The notes under the pieces were generated by a model. The model saw only the letters and a program-made list of their open reading frames with translations. It was not told the origin of the DNA and ran no database searches. Positions 10,603 to 23,390 of a stretch of DNA of 64,000 bases are shown here, piece by piece. Within the stretch, counting starts at the first letter, position 1. The number at the start of each line of letters is the position of its first letter. This DNA comes from Celoporthe dispersa. Its lineage: Eukaryota > Ascomycota > Sordariomycetes > Diaporthales > Cryphonectriaceae. The DNA lies in assembly GCA_016584495.1 (NCBI GenBank), contig WAID01000001.1:1798001-1862000 (forward strand). The letters run 5' to 3'. The translations under genes and the position numbers were made by a program.

Positions 10603-13600
10603 TCTCGTACTTCACACTCACACAGACTCGCCTTCGCCACTTCTCACTAGAGCTGCTGCTGTCCGCCTTGCATGCGAGGAGAAGGGCGAGGGGAGTGTTG
10701 GAGAGCGGAGGAAGGGAAAGGAAAATGCAGAAGAAAAAGAGGAAGAAGAAAAAAAAAAGGGAAATGAGAGGGAGGAGGAGGAGGAGGTATGGAGGAAGGG
10801 CCCCAAGTCACCTGGCAGACATATATGGCAAGCGTGGGGGTGGTAGCCAGCAGAGCGCGAGATGGGGGCCGGGAATCCAACCTCGAGTATGCAAGTGTCG
10901 AGGGTGTGTGATCTTGTTTCTCCTTGAGTGGTGTTTCGGATGGCTTATGCAGGCCTGTTAAAACAGTCACGTCGCTGTCAATTGATATGGTATCCGAGAT
11001 GCTGGGAATGGCGTATGGAGGCAGAAGGGGATGTGGGATGGGTTGGGTTACAAAGGCGAAGGCCAGAGGAGGGTGCTGGTGTAGACAAGAAGCACGAGGA
11101 GCGTGAGATGGGATGCAGGTCGTTTTGACTCCCCATGCCAGATAGGTCATCCCAACTTCCATTCTGGGGTTACATCGCTCGGGTGGGTGTGGTGCAGGGG
11201 ACTCGGCCACCCACCTGGCGACCCGTCCCACAGTGAGGGCCTGCGCAAGATTACGTATACACAGGTAGCACCACCAGCCAGGGCAGGCGGGACAAGACTG
11301 CGGCTAGGACCGAGGGCACAGCTCATACCAGGTAGCCCGTATTCAACTCTGCGTGGATGCTTTTTACAGCGGCACCATTCCCACCCCTCTTCCTCCTCCC
11401 CCCTCGTCCTCCTCCTTCTCCTCCTTATTATTATGCCCACACAGGTTTCCCTCCATCAGTGTCTGTAGTTCCATACCGACCTGGCATCAGCTCAGAGGTG
11501 ATGAGATCAGAACTCTCGAGCAGCTGGCTCATCATGATGAGGTGGCTGGACTGGCTCTCGGCTTCTGGGAGTACGTATACATACCATAATAGCCGTAGGG
11601 CAGGCTCGTGGTATTTCTGCGCTCAGCCCTCTTGCGGAGGCCTAGCATGTACTGTACAGTACAAAGGTACATCGTGGCATGTCCCCCGTCTGTCAGATGC
11701 AGCACCACATTTTTTTCTTCGCAGGGATGGGTGCGTCCAGGACCAGGTTCGCGGTTGGGGTCTGGGTCCCCTAGCAAGGAGGCTTGGTGAGTGAGGCGCA
11801 GGAGCCAGAGATCGGCCCAGGCATGTACCTTTCCCGCCCCGCAGAAAAGCCTGATATTTTTATCAATCAGCGCTGGCCGTCTGACGGCCTGCCTCAAGAG
11901 TGTCCCTGTCGTGTGCGTGTGCGTGTGTGTGTGTGTGTGTTCACCTTTCCCACGAGATGCTGTCGTGAGATACGCTGGTCAAAGGCCTTGCGCCACGAGC
12001 ATATCACAGCAGACAGGGCTATTAAAAAAAAAAAAAAAGGTCGGTAGTCTAGAGCTCTGTGGACGTCGGCATTCGATAGAATTCAGGATTCCATTAGGAG
12101 CCACAACAACAGATTCAAGGGGTGCTGCGTCTGGAGGATATTGGGGGCGCGCAGGTGATGTCGCAACTAGCATCCCAGCCGAGATTGAGAATCCGCAGCG
12201 CGCGTCGGATCTCGGGTTGCGACTAGTCCGGCGCACACAACTAGAAGACCGGAGTCGAAGAGAGCATCCTCACCGGGCCTCTTGTCGAAGGGCGGAAGGC
12301 CCGGGCAAGGCTGCGTGTGGTGCTTGCATCTGACGAGTGCGCGGCACCTGCAGGCTACCAGCGCAGGGTCTCGGGACACAGCCTATACGCCCTGGGCAAA
12401 AACCTATCCAAGGTGGCTGAACGGAAGCATCACTGAAGACTCTTGCAGCGCTGCTGCTGGGCCTGGTCTATTTCCAAATGTGCCTTTGTGTGTCATAGCA
12501 CTGCTCGTACGCAGGCCAGGCGCAGACCAGCTAGACGAAAAGCTGCTTGTGTGTGTGTGTGTGTGTATCGGTGGAGGCTGATGATGGCACCGAGGGCGTG
12601 TGCCTCAATTTAGGGTGCCATGCAGAGCAAAGCGGCACCCGCTTCGCCAGGTTCCACACACGGACGATCTGACGCGGCCATAGGGCTGCACTTCTTGCAC
12701 AATCTTAAGTAGCAGCCTGAGTCCCCCGGCGCCGAAGGGTGTCAGCGATGAAGCTCTGTTGCATGCAGCAAGGTGCTGTCTCTTGGATGGACGGTGGGAG
12801 AGCCTGGCCATTTGGTCCTCGGGTCTCGGTTTGCTAGTGCCATCGTGCCAGCAGTAAGCACCTGAACAGGTAGATAGATCGATGCCCTCGTAAGCAGGCA
12901 CACTTTCCCCGCCCCGCCTGTTGACCTGCTGCTGTCGGACTCGCATGCGGACATCGAGCCAGCGACGGATAACGTATCCGCCTGCGAGGTCTAATATCCC
13001 GACACTGGTTGTGGTGCGTGCGATAATATTGACCTGCATATCCAGGCAGCAGCATCCGTACCAGCTGGCGGAGGGTTCGGCCAAGACGAGCGTGGGGGCG
13101 GTTCACGATAGGTGATGTAGTACCATCAATTGAAATGCGGTGAAGCGGACTAGGGGACGATTTGTTCATGTGGACAATGCTAGCGCTGAGGCTGGTCGAA
13201 GGGTGGACACAGCCTCCGTTCAGCGATTGGCATGTACCATTCATTAGTAAGGTTGCGAGTTTATCGCAGTGGGACACGGCAGCACCACCGGCCGCTGCCG
13301 GCAAGCCCAGCAAGCTGCAGGCCAGCTCCCAGGAAGGGCCCCAGGCCTGTCCAAAGACGAAGCAGAGCGGCAGTCCTCAGCTCCAGTAAGCCACACCCAT
13401 CTCAGGTCAGGTCAGGCTGAATCCTTGGTATGTAGACCCGACCTGCAATGATGTCAAGGCCGGCTCGTTTGGTGCTTGCTGGGCTGCAGTGTGCGGCGTG
13501 AGAATCTGGGTGTGGTCTGTGTTTTCTCCGGGGAAAAAAGAAAGAAAAGATACCCACGCGGTCGCAGCGTAGGCCGCCCGCGAATCTGGGAGTTCATTCG

Positions 13601-16600
13601 AGCGAGCACGGTGGGCAGCAGGGCAGGGCGGGGCCACCGCATGGCATAGCATGGCGCGCATTGGCGACTGTGATCGGCATCTGGGAGGGAAGGCTGAATC
13701 CTCAAGGATCGAGAGTGGAGCCCGGGAAGCGCAATGTATTGCGCGCCGAGTACTGTGACCAGCTGGCTTGGTGGTCCAGCAATCAGAACTGCTCAGGGAG
13801 GCACGTCCTGCTCTCCTCAGCCGGTTCTGGCTACCACGCTTTCCCACCACGTTCGTCCTCTCTTCATGCCTACAAGTTCTTGAAGATAGCGGTAGGAACG
13901 AGGCCCTCCACAGAGGAAAGATCAGACGAGAGAGCGCGTCGCCTCACCACCAGCGAGGTCTGCTATGAGGGTCAGCCCAATCTCGGTGCTGAGCTCGAAG
14001 AGAGATTGGTCGGTCCACAAGGGACCACAGCGAGGATCCAGGATGGCACGTGAATCTGTCCGTATCGCAGGCCGTGTGATGACGATGCGAGGTTGGCAGA
14101 GGGTCTCTCTTCTGATGGTGATGTCGCATCTGGTCCGTCCATCCCACGTGCAGCAGTTGCCCTGGTAGGTACCCGTAGCAGTCACAGTGCTTGGAAACAA
14201 ACCTCGGCGTGCTACACACTACTTTGTACAAGGACCCCGGAAGTTGGCAGGCGGCCGTTTGGTGGAAACTGCCATGGACGCAGGCAGCAAGGTGAACAGT
14301 GCTGCTGCTCTTACCCGCTGCGGGCCGTGTCGACAGGAAGTTGGCAGGGACACGCCCAGGTCCGTCCTTGTCACGGAGAGGGGTTCAGAGGAGTTCGATA
14401 CCCACAGCTGCCCCAACGAGCACCCGCGCTCCCGCGCTAATGGCGTTAAACAGCGCTAAGATGCTCCTTTCCTCACGTCCACAACTATTTTGGACGAGCC
14501 TGGGTCCGGCAGAAACCTGGACCTGAGCCTGAATATGATCCCAAATATCGCGTCCTCCTCCAGCTCCATTCCTTACAGACCACATCCGCCCAGCGACCCA
14601 TCAGGCTGTCCAGCCGTACATCTGTAAAACAAACAGATAGACCAGACAAGCAGCCTGTGTCCGGCAGATTGGTTCTGTCTTGGCCGTGGCCCCCTTCCGG
14701 GAGAACTATACTGAGAATAGAGTGGAGTACTATGGATATACGTATACGCTACCCTCTACCACGGCAGATAGCCTTTTGTGCATTGTCCCCTCCCACAGGC
14801 ACCGGCCAAAAAGGCTACAGGGGTTTGACGTGTGCACCAAGGATAGTCAGCTTCCTCGACCCGTCTCGGCCTGCCTCACCAGAGGGCTGGCCAACAGAGA
14901 CCGCGACCAACACCTTGATTTAGCAACCAAGAGCGGCCTTTCTTTTATTAAAAAAAAAAAAGGTCTGCCCAGAGCCAGGAAGGAAATCCGTGTTCATGCT
15001 CACGATATGCCCTACGATCTAGATGAGCAGGTCCTCCTCTTGCGCAGTTCAGACCCAGTCCTAGGCACGCGCTCGCCCTTGTCTGTCGGAAGCAGAAGCG
15101 AACGGAACTTGCCATGAAAGACATTTTCGTCAATCATAATGTCCGTCCATGTCTTGTCTTCTTCGGACCATCTCCGCCTCGGTCAAAATTATGCGGGGTT
15201 TCTCCGTGGATTTCGTTCTGGGGCGATGGCATGCCAGAATGGGCCGTGGGATCGCCGCCATCAACTCCTTCAGGCACATTCCTGTCGCCTACACTCCTTT
15301 TACCAGTGGCCGGGAACGAGCGATCCGTCGATAGCCTGAACCATGGTTTGGTGTCAACTGATAACACCCAGACAGGCTCTAGAGCCCGCGGATCCTCCGG
15401 CGCTGACCTGCAAGGCGATACATTGTGCGCCGGGCTTTTGCAGTTTGCCACTCCGTCAGCCTGCGTGAGTGGACCAACGGAGTGGCAACAGATCTATTTC
15501 GACGCCGAGAGGGGTCGGGATACCTCACGATGATGATACCACTTCAGCCTTTCCCCTCCCCTGGGCTCATTCTCACGTGGCATGTCCTGCTGATACGGCC
15601 TGCTGCTGTTGGCCATGTTGTGTTGGTGCCGCGCACTTTGGCAGGTGCTTCAAAACATTATCACCAACCCCGTCTGTGATGATATCTCTATATATAGAGT
15701 ACTCGCCAGAGTATATGGATGTCTTAAAGGTGCACCGTACTGATCTGCTGTCTCGTGGCTCTGGCCTTGTCCGGCTCTTCTCCCGCCAAGCTGCGCAAAG
15801 ATTCAACCCACCCTTCTGTCTGTACTTACCACGTTCAGTAAAGTCGAAGGAAGCGAGTATCATGCGTTGGTGCCTTGGAGATGTGGCTTGCCCCGACTGT
15901 CTTGTTGCTCGATTGCTGTTTATACTTTGTCTCGTCTTATCTCGTTTCGTTTCAACTACGGCCTGCAATCTTATAACCACCCATCCATTCCCTCCTCCAG
16001 GGTGTGACCGCCGAGACAAGGCGGCCGCGCTCCGGGCGTTGGGACTGGGGGGTGTCGATCTTAGTGCGACTACAGACTACAGCCAGCCCAATTGGTTACC
16101 ATGATTGCGGTTCGCCGTCTGATAAATCTCGAGGGAACTGCACGCAGATCTCTCCTTCATGCACACTCTGCGGAGGGATCAAGTTGCGCCCGCATGCTAT
16201 ACTTTATTGAGAGTATCGATGTAACAAGCCTCCAGGGGTGTACGACGCTGATGGAACAGCATTTGTTACCGCCTAAAATCCGACTTAGACAAGGCTGTGA
16301 AAGAAATACCAACGAGTGCAAGGCCGCCTCTCTCCACCCCCCAAGAAGACATCACCCAGCTACACCAGTTGATCGATTGAACCATCCCGATGCCGGCCGG
16401 CTTATTACTAAATGCGGTGTCAAGATCAACCTCCAAGGTCGGGACAGTCAGAGAAGTCCGATCAGTTGGCAGAGAGACCAGGCTCTGCCATGGTATAAGC
16501 TTGACTGGTGTTCGCGGGAGTACCGCTGCGTACTTGAGGTACACTGCCAATCCTGCGCCCAGCAAGTAGTCTCAGAAGACCCGCAATACTTATATCGTGG

Positions 16601-18176
16601 TGACGTTCTCTTATTAAGCATCTCGAACCCTTGAGAGTACTCACGGCACACATTCTGCTTCCACCCACGCGCGGCGGAGAGATGGCCAGTGGGTTCGCCT
16701 GCTAACCCAGGTTACATGGCCGCTGTCAAAGATGTGAGTGAGAGGGAGAGGCCCCAGTGCAGAGGACAAGCCGTGCGGGCCCGTAAGCTGACGGCTGGCA
16801 GCACGCAGCAGCAGCAGGGCCACCCGACCGGGACCGCACATGCTGACGGCGTCGAGCATCTGGATGAGACCTTGCGGCTCCCGGTGACATTTGGCTTCTG
16901 ACAAAAGAGAAGGCAGGGAGGACAAGCCTATCCCCCCTTTCGGAGATTTGTCTATCCGTCTGTTCCGAGCGTGTGCCACGCCAGGTCCTCGTCGTCGCGA
17001 TCGGCACGAGAGCATCTCGATCAGGTAACAAGTTGTGAAATACGAATATCCATGCCGTCGTGTGTGAATTAATCTCTTCACACTGCCGCACTCCTGGTCC
17101 AGAGATTCTTCACAGGGCTCCTACCCTGATTCCCACTGAACGTGCGATCGCCAGATGCAAGAGTTTCCCCTCATCCTCCTTCTCCTCCTTTGAGGACAAC
17201 TGCAACACAGCACAGCCCGATCAAACTCGTCTCAGAAACGCATCCGCCCACCTGGCCGAGTTACCTTAATAGAAAGTAAAGATCCGCAGGCCCGATTTAT
17301 CTCTCCAAGCTCAGCACGCTCACGCCCCAGGCTCCTCCCGTCTGAAGTCTTGTTTTCCCAAAGGTCACACATCCTGCGAAGGATTCAAAAAAAAGCCTCA
17401 GGCCGCTCGGCCTACTCCTGCTGACTGGCCTCGGCTCGACTAGTAGTGCCTCAGCAGCGAATCAAGGCAGAGAGGAGAAAAAGTTAAAATAAACAGAAAA
17501 GAGGGTGTGGTCGATCCCGCTGACGCGGCTCACCCCCCCCCCCAAAAACACCCAACCTCAGCCGGCCGTACCTAGCTATCGCAGGCAAGAAGCCCCAGGA
17601 TATTTAGAAAAGGTAGAAGAGGGGACCAGCGACGACACCGTCTGAGCCGCCGGGGGCCCTAGCTTACCTCATTGTGAATGAGGTTTGCCCTGACTTAAGC
17701 ATACTGGTGCTGCTGCTGCGGACCCGGGACCCGGTGTGCTTTTTGGTGATGATAATGCTGATCATGATGAGGATGAGGATGAGGATGAGGAAGAACTGCG
17801 ACGTGGGTGACTTGAGAATGGATATAGATAGAAACTGACCCGGTAGCGGCCCGGACAGGCCAGAAAGATAGGCCCGCGAGTCGGTTCGCCAGGCGCCGCG
17901 AGGATTTGGATCCAGACGCGACGACGCGTCGTAGACGGTCAGTGATACATGCTCGTATGCAGAGCAGAGCCTACTGTGAGCTGAAGGTTCCAAGTGCACG
18001 GGGAAGAATGGACGCAGAGAAATCATGACTTTTGATTTGGGCGAGGACCTGCCGAGGAGAAGAATTCACGAGCTAGACCACAATGTGAACATGGAAGAGC
18101 CTGAGGATGATCATCAGGTGTAGGAGACAGATTAGAGCAGACGATCATTCGAGTTCCCATGGCACACAACTTGCCC
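10603..18176. other. 7.5 kb gene-free interval
   Basis: No open frame here (longest about 210 codons, at 15469-16104) reads like protein, on either strand, and no tRNA or transposase remnant is visible. It holds scattered low complexity: a purine-rich tract 10710-10800, a GT run 11911-11940, another GT run near 12548-12566, A14-type runs near 12022-12036 and 14949-14960, a CTC-rich tract 11385-11430, a C10 run near 17530, and GAGGAT repeats 17769-17790. It lies upstream of the minus-strand gene ending at 10602 and downstream of RAD1, so it could be a long upstream regulatory region or carry non-coding transcripts. Confidence 0.6.
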
Positions 18177-19247
18177 TCATACCGCGGCTTCCTGCTCCTC
18201 ACCCATACCCGCAACCCCCTCATCGTCTTCATCGTCCTCGTGTGCGACGTAGGGTACGAACGTGAAAAGCAAGAAGTTGACACCGGCACTCTCTGTCTCC
18301 ACCATGAACTGCAGGCTCAGCACGCCCTGCCCGTCGCCCCTCATGCTGACCTTGCTCGAGATGCGCATCGCGTCGACGGCCGCCTTGACCATGTCGAACT
18401 TGAAGCTCTGTACCCACTTCTCGCGCACAGAAAACGTCTCGAGCAGGTCCCGGCCCTTAGCAAAGTCCACGCTCGACCCGCCCAGGGGCCCGGCACACGA
18501 GAGCCGCAGGTAGGGCTCCTGCCTGCACGCCATCAGCGTCAGGCGCGTTGGGTTGGAGTGGCCCATCTCGAGCAGCGCGTCCAGGAGCCACCTGCTCTGC
18601 ATGATCACCTTGAAGGCAATGTCATCTCTGTCGAAGGGGATGTCCTCGGGCGCCTCGGGGAGGTAGGTCGTGAGGTTGCACGTGGTGTTCACGCCGGATT
18701 CTTCGAGAATGATGCTGAACGGCCCGCCCTCCTCGGCGTACGAGAGGATGCAGGTGCCCGTCATGCCGAGGGTCTGGTTGCTGAAAGCGTCGGGGCGGTA
18801 GTTGCGGAGGTTGCTGCGGTAGGGATCTGCCTCTGCCTTGGCCTGGCGGGCGGCGGCGTCGGACGCGCCAAAGATCTGGAGCGTCTCGAGAAAGGCGGCC
18901 AAGGAGATCTGGAAGGTTGGGCACATGGTCTCTTCCTCATCATCGTCCTCGCTCCGGGGAATGTCGAGGGTGAAGTTGGTGAAGAGGGCCTTGTTCAGGC
19001 TCGCGACGCCTGTTGCGTATCCAGTTCAGTTAGCCACGTGTCGTGAGATGGCGCGGATAGGGTAGCTGCCAGACTTGCCTTGCATCACTCGGCCCTGGTC
19101 GGCTGCAAACTTGATGGTATCCTCGCTGATATCCACGTGGACTTTATTTGTGAAGGTAATACACTTGAGAAGTTGCTGGATCGGCCTGGTCGAGCTGGCG
19201 ACCGCCCGGAAGAGGGGCCCAGGCTGGGTAGGATTGGGAGCCGCCAT
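18177..19247 (-). CDS. RAD1: RAD1, 9-1-1 checkpoint clamp subunit, with a GC-AG intron
   Basis: PCNA-like subunit of the Rad9-Rad1-Hus1 clamp loaded at damaged DNA to activate the checkpoint kinase. The 333-residue product opens 'FRAVASSTRPIQQLLKCITF' and 'VDISEDTIKFAADQGRVMQG', continues with 'CPTFQISLAAFLETLQIFG', and ends with 'LQFMVETESAGVNFLLFTFV' before a short acidic tail. Exon 1 is 19079-19247 and exon 2 is 18177-19009. The 69 nt intron 19010-19078 starts with GCAAGT instead of GT, contains GCTAAC and ends in CAG; it gives 'RVMQG-VASLNKALF' in phase. Reading through the donor instead meets a stop after 'ISRHVAN'. Length is normal for the family. The gene has no frame break. Confidence 0.92.
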
Positions 19248-19450
19248 GACCGAAGGCGGTGGACTGGAAATCAGATCGGAACAGGGTGGTGGGAGGTCAT
19301 ATACAGAATGTCAGGACGCAAGTTGCAGGATTTTTTTTTTTTTGCTTTAATGTTGTTGCTATTATTGTACAGACTCTGAAGCCGCTCGCTCGCTACGACC
19401 TCGTGGTTCCTGGGTATCTCAGAAGATGGTGTGGGTTGTTGACGGGGATC

Positions 19451-19836
19451 TCAGACGTAGACGCCGACAGCGCAGAACATGTAGACGGTGCCGTACCTAC
19501 AGCAATTCGACTTGTTAGAAAGACAGTCCATCGTAGGAAGGGCGCGGGGCGCGAGGCGCGAGAGTTAAGAGGCAGACATACGCGAGAGCCAGCGAGGCTG
19601 GAATTCCAATGACGGGTACGTTGACCAGTGACCGATCTAGAGACATCGTTGTTAGCCTATGGATTCAGGTACTCGCATTGCAGTTCAATTGACTTACTCA
19701 GCGCGAAGATACCAGAGAGAGAGACACCCAGAAGCAGGAGGATGGAAGCGACCAGAAACTGAGTGTTCTTGCCGACTGTTGGTAGGAAAGGGTTGCCCGC
19801 AGCGGTTGCCCAGACATCAACCAACTTGGAATCCAT
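19451..19836 (-). CDS. OST5: OST5/TMEM258-type oligosaccharyltransferase subunit
   Basis: A 79-residue two-helix membrane protein in three exons, each too short to stand out as an open frame: 19698-19836, 19582-19636, 19451-19496. Introns are 61 nt (GTAAGT..TCTAG, with GCTAACAAC) and 85 nt (GTATGT..TGTAG). It begins 'MDSKLVDVWATAAGNPFLP', has one helix around 'LVASILLLLGVSLSGIFAL', and a second ending in 'MFCAVGVYV', matching the G-V/I-Y-V end of OST5/TMEM258. That small subunit belongs to the ER complex that transfers N-glycans to nascent proteins. All three splice junctions keep frame. It lies 203 bp upstream of RAD1 on the same strand and diverges from GCN5. Family assignment rests on size, topology and C-terminus. 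Confidence 0.8.
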
Positions 19837-20246
19837 GGGCTCAGATCAGAGGATGTTGTTGTTATGGCAGTGATGACAGCTTCAGTCTGTGCTTTGTTGA
19901 TGAGGAGGCGGCTATTGCAGTCCAGCTTTCTTCTCGGGTTCTGTTTGTTGGTTTGGCTACTGTCCAAGCCACATCTGCAGAAGCGGGAAGCTGTCTTCAA
20001 CTGGCCCTGACTTCACCACCTGGCAGCTTCGTGGCCCCTTGTCGATCCAAACCACACTAGTGCGCTCCCCCTTGTCCCCTGTCCCCTTATCGATAAGGTT
20101 CCACACTCAGGCACGTAAGGCTGTCCTGTCCTTCACTTCCTCCGCGACGTCGCTCCTCATGCTGGCTCCAGGGCTCTGTTAGGGCCTCCACCTCGCCCCC
20201 ACCTAGCGGCTATCTTACCCTTTCCGCGCGCTTGAGATCCTCGACG
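19837..20246. promoter_or_regulatory. Shared divergent promoter of OST5 and GCN5
   Basis: About 410 bp separate the divergent start codons of OST5 (minus) and the GCN5 long frame (plus). I see no clear TATA box. The stretch 20060-20110 is C/T-rich and includes an ATCGAT site. It probably carries both core promoters. Confidence 0.4.
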
Positions 20247-22799
20247 ATGGCGGATCCTTTCTACCGCGGCCCTCATACCTCGGGCGGCAGTTCTAGCTAC
20301 AACGGTGCTGGACTTCCGCCGCTCACCAACTTCACCGGCACCATCGACGACCAGCTTCAGCAGGCCAAGGAGTGGCGCGAACAACGCGAGCGAGAACAGC
20401 GACCAGCTCGAGGACAGCGACAAACGCGAGCTCCTCGACGACGAGATCAGCGACGCCGCCCAGCATCGTCACGTCCTCGCCCTTCACTCGATCCGTCCTC
20501 CTCGACCCCATCCTCGTCGTATCCCGCCTCATCGAATGCGCCCTCCCTGAGCCTGTCCCGAGCTCATCCGTTCCCGTCGCCGCAACCACAGCCTTACCAT
20601 CCTTACCAGCAGAGCTACAGCGCTCTAGGTGCCGTGACTCACGCGCCTCCTCCGCCTCCTCCCTCTTATCCTCCTCCTCCCCCTCCCCTTTATCCTCCAC
20701 CTCCACCTCCTGCTGGTGCTCATCCCTTCGACCACGCTCAGTCGAACGCGTTCTATCGCCCCCACGACGGGCCCGCCTCGTTTACCCGCACCCCAGATTC
20801 CACACGACCCGCCTCTCCTGCCCACAGCCTCCCACGTTACAGAACCGGGTCTGGTTCGGAGACCCCACCACACAGACGTTCCCACACTACTGAGGACCCC
20901 TCTAAGGAGGTCATATCCGACAACGACGAGGACTGGCTGGCCTGGACGGCTGAAGTAATTGATAGGCGTCCAACCGCTGCGTCGGCTGCAGCGCTCGCCC
21001 GCAGCTACGCACCGCTCCCTCCTCGGCCGGACATATCCTTGTTAGGTCCTGGTCTGTCTGTCCAGGCCAATTCCATCGAAACAAGTACTGCAAAGTCTCA
21101 AGAGGCACTTGAAGCCTCTCTGATTGCTTCCAGCTCTCATCGAACTACCGCCCCGGCCGTGCTCCCGCCAGCTTTGGGAACGCCAACAGTCTCCCTCTCC
21201 ACAACGCCGTCCGGAACTCGACGGGCGACAGAAACCACTGCGAACGACACTCGACCAGCCAGCGCTACATCCACAATCGGTCCTGTGGTAGACACAACCA
21301 CTACTGCCGGATCTCCATCCGTCATATCATCGGCAGTCAACTCACCCTCAGCCACTTCACCCGCGGTGCAAGGTATATCGAGTGCGTCTTCGGTAGTCGA
21401 TCTCCCGCACGAGCCACTATCTCTCGCTTCACTATCAGTCAGCGAGGTTGAACCGGACAAGATGCACGTCGACAGTATGTTAAAGACTTGCGACAACTTC
21501 TTGTGAGGATGAAAGCGGAGCAGAGCTGACATGAACCATAGAGGGCAAGCGAAAGGCCAGTGAGGATCCTGAGTCTCCTGTGGCTGCTAAGCGCATTAAG
21601 CATGACGACTCGGCCGAGCCTGAGGAGCCAAAGGCGCCCAAGGTGCCTGCTATTCCCTTTCCCGAGAAGGTAAGTGTCAAGAGCCTCTTTTCCCCTCCAT
21701 GTCCCAAGGCGGTATTGCTTACTTTCATTACTAGGCTGCTGTCATCGAGGAGCGCAGTGGCGAGATCGAGTTCCGCGTCGTGAACAACGATAACGAGCGC
21801 GAGAGCCTGATCATCCTGACAGGCCTAAAATGTATCTTTCAGAAACAGCTTCCCAAGATGCCCAAGGACTATATTGCACGTCTCGTCTACGACAGGACGC
21901 ACTTGTCGATAGCGATCGTCAAGAAGCCCCTCGAAGTCGTTGGTGGCATCACCTTCAGGCCCTTCAGGGACCGCAAGTTTGCCGAGATTGTCTTCTGCGC
22001 CATCTCTTCGGACCAGCAAGTCAAGGGGTACGGGGCGCACCTGATGGCTCATCTCAAGGACTATGTCAAAGCCACGAGCCCTGTCATGCACTTCCTGACC
22101 TATGCCGACAACTATGCCATTGGCTATTTCAAGAAGCAAGGGTTCACCAAGGAGATTACCCTCGACAAGTCCGTCTGGATGGGTTACATCAAGGACTACG
22201 AGGGCGGCACCATCATGCAGTGCACCATGCTGCCCCGGGTCCGCTATCTCGAGAGCGGGCGCATGCTTCTTAAGCAGAAGGAGGCTGTCATGGCCAAGAT
22301 CCGGGCCTTCTCCAAGTCCCACGTCGTCCACCAGCCACCGAAGCAGTGGAAGACCGGCGTCACGCCTATCGACCCCATGAAGATCGAGGCCATCAAGAAC
22401 TCGGGCTGGTCTCCGGAGATGGACGAGCTGGCCCGTCAGCCCCGCCGCGGTGCCAACTACAACCAGCTCCTCCACCTGCTGAACGCCATGCAGAACCACC
22501 AGAGCGCGTGGCCCTTCCTGGTGCCGGTCAACCGGGACGAGGTCCAGGACTACTACGAGGTGATCAAGGAGCCCATGGACCTGTCCACCATGGAGCAGAA
22601 GCTCGAGATGGACCAGTACCCCTCCCCAGAGGACTTCCTCAAGGACGCCATGCTCATCTTCAAAAACTGTCGGCAGTACAATAGCGAGGGAACGCCGTAC
22701 ACGAAGATGGCCAACAAGCTTGAGAAGTTCATGTGGTCCAAGATCCGTGAGATCCCCGAGTGGAGCCACTATGAGGAGGAGTATGCTTCCAAGAAATAA
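20247..22799 (+). CDS. GCN5: GCN5 histone acetyltransferase with a long N-terminal extension
   Basis: Catalytic subunit of SAGA/ADA that acetylates histone H3 tails. Exon 3 carries the GNAT domain ('FAEIVFCAISSDQQVKGYG', with the general-base Glu of FAEIVF and the acetyl-CoA loop QVKGYG) and a C-terminal bromodomain ('YYEVIKEPMDLSTMEQKLE', 'KNCRQYN', the Asn that contacts acetyl-lysine). Introns: 21475-21541 (67 nt, GTATGT..CATAG) and 21670-21734 (65 nt, GTAAGT..ACTAG); both keep frame. Fungal GCN5 is normally about 400 residues, and an ATG at 21462 ('MHVD-KGKRKASEDPESP') would give that size. However, the frame upstream is open to an ATG at 20247, adding about 405 Pro/Ser-rich residues. Between about 20368 and 20470 another frame ('ENSDQLEDSDKRELLDDE') has better codon use, so the extension may contain compensating base errors. 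The core is certain; the true start is not. Confidence 0.92.
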
Positions 22800-23390
22800 A
22801 AAGCCCGGACCTGCTTCCAGAAGATTTTTCTTTTCTGTTTCCCTCTGCGGAAGGCCCCGGGAGTATGTCTGGTGGCTATCACAGGACGCTCTCTATTTTG
22901 TCTTCTTCTTAAAAGGTGGTGGGAGAGTCTTCGGTCTTCTACAAAGGAATCACGACATTCGCGGTTGCGATGTCCACGTCATAGCAAGGCGTTGGTGGAT
23001 AATTGTCATACCAATTTGATGGATTTTTCTGGTCGTAAAGCGTGTCTCCCCTTGAACGTGACATGGACGGTGCGTAAATGGTCGAGAGAAATCGGACCGG
23101 GCAAGCCCAGATGATGCTTGATCGAGCATACATCAGAGTCTGGCCGGAAGATGACACAGGCTTTTCCTCTACATGCTTAAGGTGCCATATAGAGGCCTCA
23201 TACCCACTCCCTTGAGTACCAGGAAAGCAAGATCGTTAGAGCTTTGATGCTGAGTTGAATTCATCAATATGATGTCTTAACGAACTGTCCTACTCCCTCT
23301 TCTGACTGATGCATATGGAGTCAGAATATCTTGTGAGCAGCAAAACCACACCTACCATCACCAGCTATGTATCATGCAGCAACCACTGAC
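22800..23390. other. Intergenic after GCN5
   Basis: No gene seen. This is the 3' side of GCN5, with a T-rich stretch just after the stop. Confidence 0.55.

Noticed and set aside
15469..16634. Open frames of 180-211 codons in the gene-free interval
   Set aside because: Cys/Pro/Ser-rich chance frames with no start context, no coding periodicity and no motif.
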